Part shown: in pieces, positions 47,103 to 59,995 of the stretch
Layout of the letters: each line of letters starts with the position of its first letter
How positions within the stretch are numbered: the stretch's first letter is position 1
Source of the DNA: Albifimbria verrucaria
Taxonomy: Eukaryota; Ascomycota; Sordariomycetes; Hypocreales; Stachybotryaceae
Direction of reading: 5' to 3'
NCBI GenBank assembly: GCA_020081605.1
Contig: JAHREC010000018.1
Span: forward strand, 3,348,001-3,412,000
DNA length: 64,000 nucleotides
Notes under the pieces: model-generated
The model's input: only the letters and a program-made list of their open reading frames with translations
Database searches by the model: none
Told to the model about the DNA's origin: nothing
Made by a program: the position numbers and the translations under genes

Positions 47103-48975
47103 TCATGACCTTGCTTCGTTGCATTGCTGCTCATTCTGTGCGTTGTTGCATTCCGCAAACATTTTGGCAAAGTTTCGAACCACTTCGGTGGGGACTTGGT
47201 CCCAGAGAAGAGATCGAGTGTATACATCGGCGGCGCCGGTTTGTTTGTTTGTTGCTCGCATTGCTGCAAGCGCGTCGGCCAGGTTCTTCCGACCCTGGCT
47301 GGTGCTCCTTTCAGGTGCGTTCTGTAGGAAGTCCTGATCGCTGATACCGTTATATTGTGCTGCTGAGATAGAGAAGATCTGCTCGTGGGTCTGTTCCTCA
47401 GTTGGCCGTGTCAAAGAATCACCGAGCTCCGAGAGCATGGATGGTGCAACATGATCGACACCCATGTGCATGCCACCAGATGACCCAGCGGTATCCATCC
47501 AGGCCGAAGCTGAGGGCTGAGGGGCAAGAGCTTGTACGCCGCTGGCGTGGGCATTGACACCGGCGTCTTTCAAGACGTTGTTGAGCAGTGTCGCAGAGGC
47601 GACTCTGACATCCTCGGAAACACGTGGGATGGCAGGTGTTGAGCGGCTCGACATGACAAATGCACCGACCAAGAAGAGCATGAAAAGCAGACCACCTTGA
47701 GCGGCTCCTTCTCATCTTCGGACTTGGCAGGCACAAGAGACATCTGTTGCTTGACAGGTTCGTGCTCAGTCGGGTAATCGTTGACCATGCCAGAGTCATC
47801 CCACACGTCACCCATGGCCATGCCATCGACATTGCCAAAGCCACCGGAAAAGGCGTTGGCTCCAGAGATTGTGGCCGGAACGGCATTGCTCTCGTACTGC
47901 TGGATGTGCTCAGTGAGAACGCCAAGACGTTTCCTGAGCTCGCCAGTTTCGATGGTGTGAGCACGAATCATCTCGTCCTTCTCCATGGTCATGTTCTCGA
48001 TGTACTCGACACATGTCTGCTTCTCAATCATGAGCTGTTCCATCTTTGCTTTGAGACTGCTAATTTCATCCTCCATGTCAGCCATCAAGACGGTGTATTG
48101 CTTCTTCTCGTCCTCAAGTCGCTCAGTATGGAGTTTCTTGCGTTGTCTGGAGTCGAGACTATCAATACGTTAGTAAGTGAACGTTAGAGTTGGAAAGGTC
48201 TGATGAGAAATCCTGTAACTTACGCTGCTTGCCGGTTGCGCAACAGGCGTTTTTGCTGCTTGAGCTCCTTGATCTCCTGATCGTCGGTTGACTGAGAGAT
48301 AAGTTGATCAATGTTGCTCAAGTTGCGTTCGGCAGGGATATCGAAGCGAGCATTCTTCTTGCGGATTCCATCGCCACGACGAAGGTCGTTGTGGGATCGG
48401 ATAGCCGGGCTGTTGGGGCGCATCTTCTTGCTCATGGCTTGATTTGAGGCCATCCACTCCTTCTGGGGCGAGGTGGGGATGGAATGGCTAGCGGGACCCA
48501 GAGCGCCGAAGATGTTGGCGGCGGTGCTGAAGGGAGTTTGGCCTTGCATGGACTGTTGGAAGATGGATGCGTTCGCATCATATTCAGATGGGACAGCATC
48601 GAACTGTTGCAGGGCCGCAGGGACGGAGGCTGAGTGGTCCATGGACCAGCCAGTTGACTGAGTACCGTAGGATTGAGCATGGTCGAGGCGCAGAAATGGA
48701 TTGTTGCTGTGCTGTTCCAGGAAAGGATTATTCGATGGCACAGACTGCATGTCAACGGACTGCCAGTCCTCTGTCTTTGGGGAGAAGAGCGCTGAGCCAC
48801 CAATGAAAGATTCTCTTCGGCTATCAGCCATGGGCGGCGACAGTTCCAAGCCCGAGTCGATGGCACTGTGATCCATGGCGTTTTCGTCCAGGACGGTTTT
48901 CTCTGAGTCTTCGAAGAACTTGTGACCGTGACTAGTATCCACTGTCAAGGCGCCTGAGCGATAGTACGACTGCAT
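47103..48975 (-). CDS. bZIP transcription factor with C-terminal hydrophobic segment
   Basis: The start shown is the first in-frame ATG (48975, MQSYYRSGALTVD). The open frame goes on upstream to 49088, where a good acceptor (TTGACAG) suggests an earlier exon. The N-terminal half is Ser/Pro/Gln-rich with two NNPFL motifs. The basic region (RLLRNRQAALDSRQRKK, cut by a 65-nt intron at 48159-48223) is followed by a long leucine/methionine heptad zipper (about DEKKQY to YIENM). After an acidic stretch comes a hydrophobic run, GGLLFMLFLVGAFVMSS, compatible with a membrane helix. It appears only after restoring one base near 47702-47706. The C-terminal ~190 residues end at 47103. A tethered factor released by proteolysis is an inference. 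I do not recognise a specific named orthologue. Confidence 0.85.
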
Positions 48976-49088
48976 GGGCGACGACGAGGCCGGAATAGCA
49001 GGCTCTGAAATTGCGTAAGGTAAAGGATACGGTAACAAGGAAGAAGCCGAGAAGGACCAAGGGGGTCTTGGCGATATATACGATGATG

Positions 49089-49859
49089 CTGTCAAAAAAA
49101 CCAGCGGATGTCAGTATATAGCGGTCAAGACTGAAGACGGGCCCAGGCAGGCGATATTTTTGGCACCGGGTCCGACAAGTGGGGTTTGCGCGCGCGGTGG
49201 CTTGGGGTGGCAGGGAAGGGGAGGAAAAAGAAAGAAAGAAAACGGGATGGCACAGCTAGCTGGCTGTGGAAAAGACGAGGGCCGTGTAAAAGAAGCCGAA
49301 CAAGAGCGGCATGAGGGGAGGGATATGGGGCATATGTGTGTGTGTATGTGTGAAAGAAGAAGAGGAGGCTCAGAGAGGATATATAAGTGGTGTAGGGCAG
49401 AAAGAGGAAAGAGGAGGAGGAGCAAGCGGAAAGAGGAGGTGAGACCGGGGAAGGGTAAGTACAGCCAAGGTAAGGTGGGTGGGCAGATGAGTGGGGAAAA
49501 CCGGGCAGCACAGGCTCGAGGTACATGCAGAGATACAGACCAGAGCCAGAGCTGCCCGTACCTTACCCAAGGAAAAGGCGAGGCAAGGTACATGGGGTAA
49601 ACGCGGCGAGTGATGGTGGTAGGCCGCAATGCAATGCCTGGGGCTTGTTGACCACACACACAACGCCGTCCCAAGCAAACGCTGGTTGGTGGTGGTACCG
49701 GCCCGGTGATTTTTGAGGGTGGGTGGTATTGATGCTGGTGGTGTGTGGTAAAGGGCTGGTCGATGAATGAATGACGGTGGGGAGGCAGAGATGGAAGAGG
49801 CAGAGAGACGGGAGAGAGACCCCAGTGTATGCGCGAACAAAGATAGATGCTTGACTTAC
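49089..49859 (-). other. probable long intron in the bZIP 5' region
   Basis: A strong donor (AAAAAG|GTAAGT, 49860/49859) and an acceptor (TTTGACAG, ending 49089) bound a 771-base stretch upstream of the bZIP frame, on the same strand. It is pyrimidine-rich on the coding strand. The 61-100-codon frames on both strands inside it look like low-complexity chance frames. Confidence 0.5.
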
Positions 49860-49863
49860 CTTT

Positions 49864-49905
49864 TTATGACTGTGATTTCGTAAAAGCCCGAGGTTCGTCG
49901 TTCAT
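49864..49905 (-). other. short upstream ORF in the bZIP leader
   Basis: An ATG at 49905 opens a 13-codon frame (MNDEPRAFTKSQS) that stops at 49864, four bases before the exon end at the presumed donor. It could be a translational control uORF. The phase of this exon fits the acceptor exon exactly, so it might instead be the true N-terminus if the TAA is a base error. Confidence 0.35.
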
Positions 49906-52900
49906 ATGGCGTGGTGTAGCTAAAGGCGACGCGGGCGGGGAGCAATAGCAGACAGTAAGATATAGGGCAAGGTCAAGGAGGATAAATGATAAATGCAAAT
50001 GTAAGATCAAGGTCCGAGGCGATAAGATAGCCGGCCGAGATGGGGAGTTGAATGTTGATTTGATTGCGAGACGAAACGAGGCAAAGGAAATGGGCAAGGT
50101 AGAGGACGACGTTTGGTTATGTACTCTGGCAGCTCCAAGGCCGCTATCCAGAGACGCCAGGGCGGGTCCGGGTACCTGAAGCCCCGGCGAATGCTAAACG
50201 GCAGTACCTGGACCTTGGACTTAGACTTGGACTGGGACTTGGACCTGGCCTAGGCTGGACTTCCATGTCAGGTCGATGGAAGCTTTTGCAACGGCCTCTA
50301 ACCTTGACCAGGGGTGTCGCGTCAACCTTGATAGTGCCTCCCGGTGCCTACGGCTACTCCGTCCTACGGGTTATCTACTCCGTGCACGAGAAAATAAATA
50401 ATGAATCAAGCAAGCTCGCAGATCCGCGAAACAACCAAACACGCACATACCAGAGCAAAACAATATTCGTTTTCCCGTTCCCTTTCCCTTCTTCACATCC
50501 CGTCCATCTGCAAACACATGCGCCCTCCTGGCATACGCCGTGATACCCACCAACGTCGTCCTGGTGGTACGTCGACGACCTGCCCGTGCACACCTAGAGG
50601 TACCTGCTCGACCAACCAGACCCCAAAGATCACATATGCCTAAACAGACATGATACCGAGACCGCTCTGCCCATCTGTTGCCTCTCACGACGAGTCGTTT
50701 GTTTGTTGGTCACCTAGCTCAGGCCCCAGCGTGGGCTTTCACATCAGGCCGAGCATGAAAATGGGAGTTTGCTTGCTTAGCTCGCAGGCTAGTGTCCTGT
50801 AAGGGTACCGGGATGGGCGCAGGGCATGGATGGGATGACCACGGTCATGGGCGATTTGCGATGGGAGTGGGCTGCCGAACCCACTCTGCTCAAGGGCTTC
50901 CATCACATTTCTCATCCCGTCATTGACGGACGGGGTGGGAAAATGTGCACAAGAGTCTCTCGTCCCGGGGTACCAGCCCAGCCGTAGCCGCCCACACACA
51001 TCCCCAAGTAGCTATCTACCTTACCTACCTAGTCTATCTCATGGTTGCATCCAGTGGCACCAGGTCTGGGTGGTCATCTACTGCTACGGACGATTGCTCC
51101 CACTGGGAACTGATGAGCTTGGGTCGCCCAATGAAGACCTGGGTCGCATCATCTATGCCATATTCGGGAGGACAAAGTCATCTGCCCTGAATTGGGTATC
51201 AGCCCTCCTCACCATCACGATCCTTCCTCCCAGGTCGTGACATTCGTAATGCGCAGACTCCTGTGCCAAGCATGTGTTTCGTAGCACCGCCTTGGTATAA
51301 TTCAGTTTCATGGTCCGTCAAACCTCCATCCGCGTACAGAGTCTGGATGGTCCACTCCGACTTCTTGACTCATCCAGTAGCCAACACACGCTGTCCGCCC
51401 CCGACATCGCCCACGGACGGACAGTCAGTCAGTCACAGACATCGTCAACAAACCCGTCCAGTCGTTCGTCGTCTAGAGACCTACCTACCCACAACCCCAC
51501 GCCTCGTAACCTCAATGGAAGGGTGTTGTTGGTCAGCCTGACTGGACATGCTCCCGGGGTAAAATGGTCGTTTGTTTAGGCGGTGGAGGACGGAAGCGAC
51601 ACGCGGTGAGTGTGTGCGTGAGAGGGAGACAGTGAGTGACCGAGAGCGTGCAGCCAATGTGCAATTCTGAAAAGACACTCGGGCCAACAGAAGCCATACC
51701 CTGCTCCCGTGGTGGTATCGAGGCAGGTTGGGCATCAAAGGCCCCGCCACCTGACGGTCATACAATCAATCATGCCTCGTTGAAGGAAGACGCCCAGAAC
51801 CGCTAGCAGCACGTTGCAGCCTGCCCGAGTGGTCAGCAGCGTTGAGCAAATCGCAAAGAGCTCGATTTTTATGCATCGCCGATTGCTGCGATATTATTTG
51901 CCCAAACGTAGTGATTTTGAAGGCCTCTTTTTCCTCGTGGGCAGCAAGGTTGGTTTCAACATTGTCTTGTCCCAGAAGCAGCATGTAGCACCCGCCCACC
52001 CGTCCACCCGTCCCGTTCGCCGTACGTACCGAGATACGAGGCGAATGAAGAGCATCCCATTGCAAAACGTCCAAGCTTGGGCGGTGCTTGCATCAACGCC
52101 GCCTGCGATTATTACTGATGGCTTCAGGGACCTGGCGTCGCCCGCCCGCCTGCACGCCCGCCTGTCTCTTGGTTCAAAATTAGCATCCTGGCGGGTCGCT
52201 TCCCATCACCAGACTGCGCATCCAGCATCGTCAGCCAGTCGATGGTTTGACCTCAACGCCGGGCCGCTTCCTATTGCACGAAGCTTGCCCGGGGCATCTG
52301 TAAGCCCAGTGGCAGGACCTCAGCAACACCAATGACCAAAGTCTGATGCTTCCGTGGGTGATTTCCACCGGTAAGCCCGGGTCATCCCATCACCCTCGAC
52401 TCTCTGGTTCGCCAAGGGAACTAATCAAAGTGCCCGGAATTCGACAAATGCCTCTCTTGCATCACCGGTGCGTGGATTGGCGTACATCAATCTATAACGC
52501 ACCTCTCGTTGGTTACCTGGCGGCCATCAGGCGGCATGTTTTGATGATCTTAGATGTGCAGGAGGCATGATGGAGGAGCATCTCCTTGCCATTTGTGGTT
52601 GACATCTCCGGGGCGCAGCATGTACCTTTGGCGGTGCGCACGCTGCCGAGGTACTTGGGGCTGCCGGTGCGCTCAACCCACTGACCATGCCCAGCTGACC
52701 CTAAAATACAGAGCTAATAAGGCAAGCCACGGTGCCTCCAGCTTGGCTGCTGCGAATCGCTTCGCACCTCACAACACCACATTCACCATGTCACCATGCC
52801 ACCGACCCGACCTTTTCCTTCCTCCCCAATGCTACGTGATCGCTTGATCGCCAAGCCGAGCACTCTCCAGCCTGTTCAGTCCTGGGCCACAGAACATACG

Positions 52901-55900
52901 AGGCCTTGTGTGGCGGCCAGCCTCTCCCTCCTCCCGAGCCTGATAGCTATCACACAAGCTCCACTGTGCTTGTGGTCGCATATCTGGCCGGCCCATAGGC
53001 GTTACTGGCTCCCATTTGTCCCGAGACCCTCGTGTTTTGGTTTGTCGGTGTATCTTCTGATCGCTTCGCTACCATTGCTAGTCAACAACCCAGCCCCAAA
53101 CGCGTACCTCGTCGCGCCAGAGGGGCCCTCTGGAGCCCACGCGTCTTGATCTAATCTTTAGATCCTCGTCCTGCGCCCCTCTAAGGCTCTACGTCAGGCA
53201 CCGATGGTATTCGGACTCGTCTGCCGAATCATGTCTGCGGCTTTGCAGTCATGGCCGCTCCGTTGATGCTCTAAGCGCACCGCATGCCAGGCGATCCCTG
53301 CGGACAGTCCAAGACCCATCTCGCCCATCCGGCTTCTGCTTCCGGCAAGAGAAAACCGCACCGTCCGGTCTTAATCGGCTTTTTCCAAGGCCAGAAACCT
53401 GAATCTGTCAAGCTGCAATCCCCACCAATCGCTTGAGTGAGGCGGACCGATCTGACGCACTCACACCCACACACGCACACATAAACTATTTGCGCGAAAC
53501 GTACCACCAAGCACCAGTAGCCGATTCCTGGGCCCTTTTTTCCATTTAGCTCGTCCCTCAGCCGGGCTGACTAAACTTGCTCACCTCGTCAGTCTCATCT
53601 GCATCTTGGTCATCTGGGTTCGGTGCCCAGATGCGAATCTTTGGGTAGACCTACAATCGCTCCTATCCCATCTTAGGACCGTCGATAGCGCCGTGATCAA
53701 ACGCGCAGTTATTGGGCGACGGACTAATCATCGAGGCTAAGGCTCAGCTGGATCTTGCTCCCACCATGTCTGTGATGATAATTGCATCACCACTAGTGGT
53801 CGCCTCTCAACATACCCGAACGTGACCGTGGTTAGCCAGACCTATCTTTCGATTTGAAAACCTGACCGTCTTTCGGTGTCATCGACCCCGGCACCCAAAG
53901 CTGGAGAGGATGTTTTAGTCTATCCGCCTGACAGCTGGGCTCCTGGTCCCTGGGCTCCATGCTAGTGGATCTATGGGGTATCCCAAGTCGGATTAGATCG
54001 ATGTTTGCATGGCATCCCAGTGAGGATCCCATGGCTTCACGACTCGTCTCAAGGCGATGGTATCCTGGCCGACGCTCAATAAGCGGACTCAATCCAAGAT
54101 GATCCATTTGCTCTTCTTTCCAGCTAAAAAGGTCAGAACCAAGTTTCAGAACGGATCCGGCCCTGAGCATATGCCATCATCCACAATTAACAGACAGGGC
54201 CCCGGACCTCAAGAATGCGGTCAACGCTACATCCTGGTTCACCGCGAGAATCTTTTGTTGGAACTTTCCAAACATACCAAAGCTACGACAACCCATGGAC
54301 GAACGATGTCTGAGCATTGTACTCCACAAGACCAAGGCTGCTAGACAGGCAAAACCACCAGTCGGACACCTCCCGTCAGCAAAGTCTTCACGTCTGTGGA
54401 GTCGCCGGCATGCAGGCCCCTGAATGGATTTCTCCCAATGTTCTCTGCTCAATGAGCTTCATCATCGGAGTTGATGACTCACAACAAAATATTTGCGCGT
54501 CACTATGTTTGATCTACCTCTGCCAAGTTTGCATGTGAATCTCCCGGACGACCAACCTCCCTCTGATACTTGGCTCTCGGTTCAAGTGCAGCGGCGGTGA
54601 AGGCATTCGAGCTAGTGCCAGCCCAATGGAATCCAGCATCAAACAAACATTGCCTCTTGTTCCACAGCTGATTGACGAGAAAGGGCTAAAAATCCAGACC
54701 CGATCTGCACCAAACAATAGCGGCAGTGCGCAGCTCTGTGGCAATCCATCTATCCGTTGGCGGTGCAAAGCCCACTCTTCGCACATCGAGTCTCGAATCG
54801 CGCCCGAAGCCTGGAACTCTTGCTCTCGCTATAATGTGCTGCTTTGATAGGCCATTCGTATAGGGGTAAACATGGGTAGAGTTTTCTGTAATCCTGCTGG
54901 TCAGCCTGGGGTGGCTCAGGTTGCAGCATCGCGAGAGAGAAGCATGATTCTGTAGGCTAGAGACATATGACCACAGCCCCAATAACCTCCCAAGTAAACA
55001 CACGCCAGTCAATTGACATTATCACGATGATGGCATTAAAGAGCACGAGGATTTGACAAGTTTCATGCAGATTCTGCCAAATTCTAGTCTTCTTCCCACG
55101 AATGCTACTCGTTTGTGGTCCTTGTTGTCAGACTCACCGCCTATCTGTCCAGTCGCAAACCGTGCCCAGAATACATGACCTGAAACGAGGGCATCAGTGC
55201 ATACTGCATGCTTTGGGCGACATGCGAACCGCGAATGCGGACTGGCCGATCAATAGCGTCGGCTTGCCGCTGGATAGGACGAAAGAGCTCCGATGCCGCC
55301 TGCGTAGACCCTGCATTTGCCACTGCGGAAGGCGTCGCCATCGACTCTGCCGTGCCAATCCTGTGTGATACTGTTACGCAGTTTCATGGTGGAAAATGCA
55401 AACTTGAATTGCACATGAGATCGGTTAGGATGCACTTGCGGAACTTGCACAGAATGATCACAAGACATGCCTGGAACCACGTTATACAGTTTCAGAGTTT
55501 TGGTCATAACGGGGGCGTGATTTGTCCGAACAAACCATATACTCGTGACTGACAACATAATGAGAGGCAAAGCCTAGTCCATTTAACAAGGTGCCGTAGT
55601 TGCACTGAATACCTAGTATGGCTACATTAGTGATAGTATCACAGCTTGAACGTTAGTGGCGTAGAGAGGATGTGTCACAGTGTAAACGATCGAGTTAGAG
55701 GATAGGAATACCTCGCATCCTTGTGAGATAGTTCCTACCCTCCAGTATCTCTGATGCTCCCAACCGCAATAGATCATCATAGTTGGCCAACTTTGGAGGT
55801 CATTATACGAACAGAGACATCGTTGATGGCTCAAGTAAGCCAGTCTGTTTTGCCAAAAGGCACACCAGCGAAAGTCTTCAGTACTGTTTCCAACCATGTC

Positions 55901-56218
55901 GAGATTTCCTATCTGGCGTATTGCATTCTTCTAGCTTGACATGTGGGATGCTTCACACCCCAGTGAGTGTCTAACATTCTCTTCGCATATTTCTCCCACT
56001 GTTTTTGTGACAATCCCTATACACGAACCATCATATGACTTTTGGCAGAATAACTCAGCAAACCTGTTGCTGTGGCAGTCTATAGACTAACCGACAATGA
56101 TGCCTTTGGAATCTCTTTCGTAGAGCTGCCTATGCAGTCGTGAACTCGGGCGGCAGTGCCTCTTCAACGTATACATTGAGGGAAACGACCCAGGAGGCTG
56201 TGACCAGCAGATAGATCT
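49906..56218. other. 6 kb gene-poor region
   Basis: No frame in this stretch shows a recognised domain, consistent codon bias or plausible exon chain. It lies upstream of the bZIP gene and downstream of MOB2. Parts are CT-rich (50440-50600, 51240-51480, 52140-52330), as in fungal leaders. It may hold the extended bZIP promoter, a long leader or a non-coding transcript. Confidence 0.5.
50206..50262. repeat. degenerate hexanucleotide microsatellite (TTGGAC)n
   Basis: About eight imperfect copies of GGACTT/TTGGAC lie in tandem upstream of the bZIP leader. A last, spaced copy ends near 50262. Confidence 0.75.
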
Positions 56219-57954
56219 TCACTGGGCGGCTCCAGAAAGCTGCAAGAGGCGTTCGCCTGCCTGAATGTTGGCATACTCATAAGCTTTGGACTCCGGGGAA
56301 AGTTCCGTTCGCCGCCCACAGATCGATGAGTGGCTGCATGGGCTCCAGCTCCTGAGGCTTCAGCATATCAAGGGCTGTGGCAGTAAGAACGAAATGTGAG
56401 AAGCAGCTGTTCAATTGCTTCTCTAGGTTGAGGTGGTAGAAGGGATCCACGAAGTGAGCCCAGTAGAGGTGAGAGTAGACTCGGAACATTTGACGGAAGA
56501 TCATCTGGCAGACGTCAATGAACTTTTCAGGGAATCCGGATCGCTTGCCGATCCAGTCTGGCTCCCTGGGTTTGTCAACTGCGAGAGCGAAGCTGCGGAA
56601 GCGCTTGGTGGGGTGGAATAGGAGATGCCCGAAGGATCCGTCGGGAACATGTTTGTGTCGTCGATCTTGCCAGAGATCCAGCGCTGCATCAAGGTCATGT
56701 ACTCATGTGCAGGGAGCTCAACGGGCTCTCGGCGGCTGTTGAGCCAAGTGAAAGAATGGTTGCTGGGAGGAATAAGAATCAAGCTAGATAGGGGACAATC
56801 AGCATCACTTACGCGCCAGCAGATGTGCGAGGACAAGTCGTAGAGTTGCAAATTGTGGTTCCGTCATCCTCCTTCTCGTGAACTACGCGCACAAAGTTCC
56901 AGAGGTTGCGGTAGTGCTCAACGACTAATAGCTAAGTCAGTATGAAGGAGCTTACGGAGAGGGAGCAAGTGTACTGACCTTGGTGGGCAATCCACTCTCC
57001 CTGTTCCACCGTCTTTGGTCTCGCGCTCAAGGTCATGAAGTTGCCCTTGACGATATGGCGCGCGTACTGGGCATTGAGCCACAGAGGTAGAGGACGGGGC
57101 AAGTGGTACGAGTTGATGATATCGTCGCCATGGGGCAATGCGCCACTGCCATCGTCCATGCCAATGGTTTGCGCCAGAGAAGGCGAGTTGGGCAGCGGGG
57201 GCACTTTAGGCGCAATGACTGACGAAGATTGACTGCCTTGAGAAAGGTTGTCTGTAGACCCGGGCTGAGGACCTCCTGTGGTAGGGCTTTTCTGCTGGCC
57301 GGTGCCAGGCTTGGTAGAGCCGCCCCGGAGACGGGCGTTGCTGAATCACATCGTTAGTCCAATTCCTTGCAACGAGAGAAACCGACAAGGAAGCCAAGAC
57401 ACAAAATGGAACTAAACTGAGCAAGTCTTTGAAGAAGAACGAACTGCCACTGCCCAACGCTAGCCACTGCAATCACGCGAGTTGTTGCGCCCTTGACCCA
57501 GTCCCTAAGCCCTGAAGAAGTCCCACGAGGACTTCTCCTATGATAAATGGGGCCAATTGACGCCAAAAGAAAACATGATGAATTCGGGCGTCTTTGGGGT
57601 GAGGATGGTGCATAATCGTGCAGCGGTTCAGAGAACACGACGGCAATCCTGCTGGCTCGCATATGGAATGCAGAGCAAGAGACGAAGGTGGTGGCCAGTC
57701 TTTACGACAGAATACGACCGTCCAATGGATTCCTCCTGCAACTTGATGTACCGATATGCCTGACAACACAGATCAAAGTCCATCTCAGGTCACTACCGAG
57801 GCTTGATGGTGGGGTACGACAGCCAGAGCAGCATGGCTGGCAACTTGGGTCCCCGTTCAGGCGAGCATAATGGCGGAAGAATATGTGTACGAGTCCCTCT
57901 ATGAGTATATATGAGAAAACAAAGTACTTACATCCCGGAGAACAGGTTGGACAT
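56219..57954 (-). CDS. MOB2: MOB kinase activator 2
   Basis: MOB2 is the co-activator of NDR-family kinases (Cbk1 in yeast, COT1 in Neurospora) that control polar growth and cell separation. The start at 57954 codes MSNLFSG, split by a 591-nt intron (57341-57931) from INARLRGGSTKPG. A Ser/Pro-rich linker leads to the Mob domain: DDIINSYHLPRPLPLWLNAQ, EWIAHQ|VVEHYRNLWNFV (intron near 56935-56980), GTTICNSTTCPRTSAGA, NHSFTWLNSRREPVELPAHE, MIFRQMFRVYSHLYWAHF, CFSHFVLTATAL and QAGERLLQLSGAAQ. The zinc-site Cys and His residues are in these blocks. The frame slips near 56563 and at 56295-56298; the latter looks like two bases lost or one gained. The gene reads away from LEO1. Confidence 0.93.
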
Positions 57955-58698
57955 GGTTGATGGTGTGCAAAGGCGGGGTGAGACGGTGATAAAGATAGGA
58001 GGTTGAATTCAGGAGAGGACCAGGCCCCTTGGCAATGTCGTCGAGCGCGGCGGCTCTAGCAAGCAAGTCCTAAGCTTGCGGATGCACAGGGTGGCAGGTC
58101 GAGGGGCTTCGGGTGCGGAATCACCAAGGAGTCGTCGTTGATATTGGGAGAAAGGGGATGCCGTCCTCAGACAATGAGTTGAGGAGCACAAGGAACAAGG
58201 ATGCCCACTTACCTGCCAGCTGGAAGGTGCTGAGCGTCTCAACCTGACGCGCTAGGCCGTTCTGAGGAGTCCAAGCGAACAACTGCCGCCAATTAGCAAC
58301 GGTAGCCTCGAGGAAAAAGTTGGGCCAGGCTTGCCAGGCCAGTACGGCTGTGGCGCAAGGGGCAGCCGTTCGAGCACGCTGTGGCTGATGCTAGCCTTCT
58401 GGCCCTTACAGCAACGTACTCTGTACACATAGTACTAAGCAGGAAACCTTGGGTGCTCAGCCTCAGGCTGCACTCGCCCTTACCCAGCTGGTACGTACCT
58501 TCTTTCTGAGCTTGCGCAGTGTTTGATTGGCGCTAGCAGATCAAGCATCTACCTATAGTCGCCAAGCCGTTTGGACAAAGTGCAGCAAGACTTGAGTTGA
58601 ATGCTCAGCGTGCGAACCGGCTCAACAGCACCGCATCCTCACACCTGCGAAGCTTAGCATTTCATCCCAGTTTCTGTGCGCCGAAATAATCGACAGTC
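57955..58698. promoter_or_regulatory. divergent MOB2 / LEO1 promoter
   Basis: This is 744 bases between two outward-facing starts. A CCAGCTGGCAG|GTAAGT donor-like site on the minus strand (about 58210) suggests a 5' UTR intron for MOB2. No gene is seen. Confidence 0.45.
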
Positions 58699-59995
58699 AT
58701 GTCCGACTCTGAGGATCCAATTGACCTCATTGACGAGGGCGGTGATGATCTCTTCGGCGACGATGGCGACGACGATGTCGCGTCGCCAAAGGCGAACCTG
58801 CGAGACGATGATGACCTAGCCTCCGACCGTGACGCCGACGGCTATGGTCGCGATGAAGACGATGATGAGGACGCACAACAATCACGCGAGACCCAGGAGA
58901 GGGTGGTGATGGGTGTTCGGACCTACCGTCACCGAATCCCCAAACCACAAGATGGCTCTGTGAGTCTTTCGTTCATCGCGACGCGAAATTTAGGCTGCGC
59001 CTTGCTAACATCCCCTTCAGCTGCGGGTTCTGAGGGTTCCCGAATTTGTCAGGTTCATGCCCACCTTGTACGATCCCGAAACATTCGAGCCTACCCAAAC
59101 CGATCTTCTGCATGCAAAGGCAGGCCTACCGATACATATGGTTCGCGCAACCAGAGACCATAACACTGGCGAGTTGAAGAGCAACGCCAACATTTACCGA
59201 TGGAGCGATGGTTCGGTGACTATCGGCGTGGGCGATGAGCACTTTGAGATTCAAAGGAAGTCGCTAGCCCCCAAACCTGACGAGCCTTACAACCAGGTTC
59301 TCGACGGACACTACTATGCCGCCGCAGCCGAGCTTAGCAGCAATCTCTTGATGACCGTGGGTCACATCACGGAGCAATATAGCATCAAGCCGAACAAGCA
59401 AGCAGGAGATGACGCTCTCTCCATTTTGGCCATGAAGATGGCTGAGGCCAGTAAACCTGCTCGCGAGGGCGACTTCATCGTCAAGACAACGGTCGACCCA
59501 GAGCTACAACGACGACGAGCAGAAATGGCGGAGAAGGAAAGAATGAAGGCTCAGCGTCGTCGCGAGAACGCGGCGGCCAAGATGGATGGTGGCATGGGTG
59601 GTCGTTCTCGCGGCGCTTTATCAATTGGAGATCTCGAGGGTGGCCGTCGCTCGACTGGAGGACGAAAGAGAGGTGCTGGAGGAACGAGATCAAGGAACCG
59701 GGGCCCAGAGTATGACAGCGATGACGAAGATATCCGCCGTCACGAGGACTACAATCTCGAGGACGATTTCATTGCGCCTAGCGATGAAGAAGAGGAAGCG
59801 GAGACTGGGGATGATGACGAGGAAGAGCTCCTCGACGACGAAGACGACCGTGCTCCCAAGGCCAAGCGACGGAGAACTGCAGAATCGGACGATGAGGATG
59901 CTGAAGGAGATGACGTGGAGCCGGCAGCTGAAAGCACAAGCAGGAGCCGACGCAGGAGGGTCATCGGAGATGATGACGATGAGGATGAGGACTAA
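58699..59995 (+). CDS. LEO1: RNA polymerase II-associated protein LEO1 (Paf1 complex)
   Basis: LEO1 is a Paf1-complex subunit that travels with elongating RNA polymerase II and promotes histone modification. The exons are 58699-58959 and 59021-59995, with a GTGAGT intron. The first ~75 residues are very acidic. The conserved LEO1 core follows: YRHRIPKPQDGS|LRVLRVPEFV, NANIYRWSDGSVTIGVGDEHF and DGHYYAAAAELSSN. Next come a basic helix (EKERMKAQRRREN) and a long acidic and Arg-rich low-complexity tail ending DDDDEDED. The total of 411 residues is normal. This gene shows no frame break. Confidence 0.95.

Noticed and set aside
49111..49674. 187-codon minus-strand frame upstream of the bZIP gene
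   Set aside because: Ser/Pro/Leu-rich reading of a pyrimidine tract that lies inside the probable 5' intron.
51814..52335. 173-codon plus-strand frame in the gene-poor region
   Set aside because: Low-complexity Pro/Ser/Arg/Ala composition from CT-rich DNA, with no recognisable motif or exon partner.
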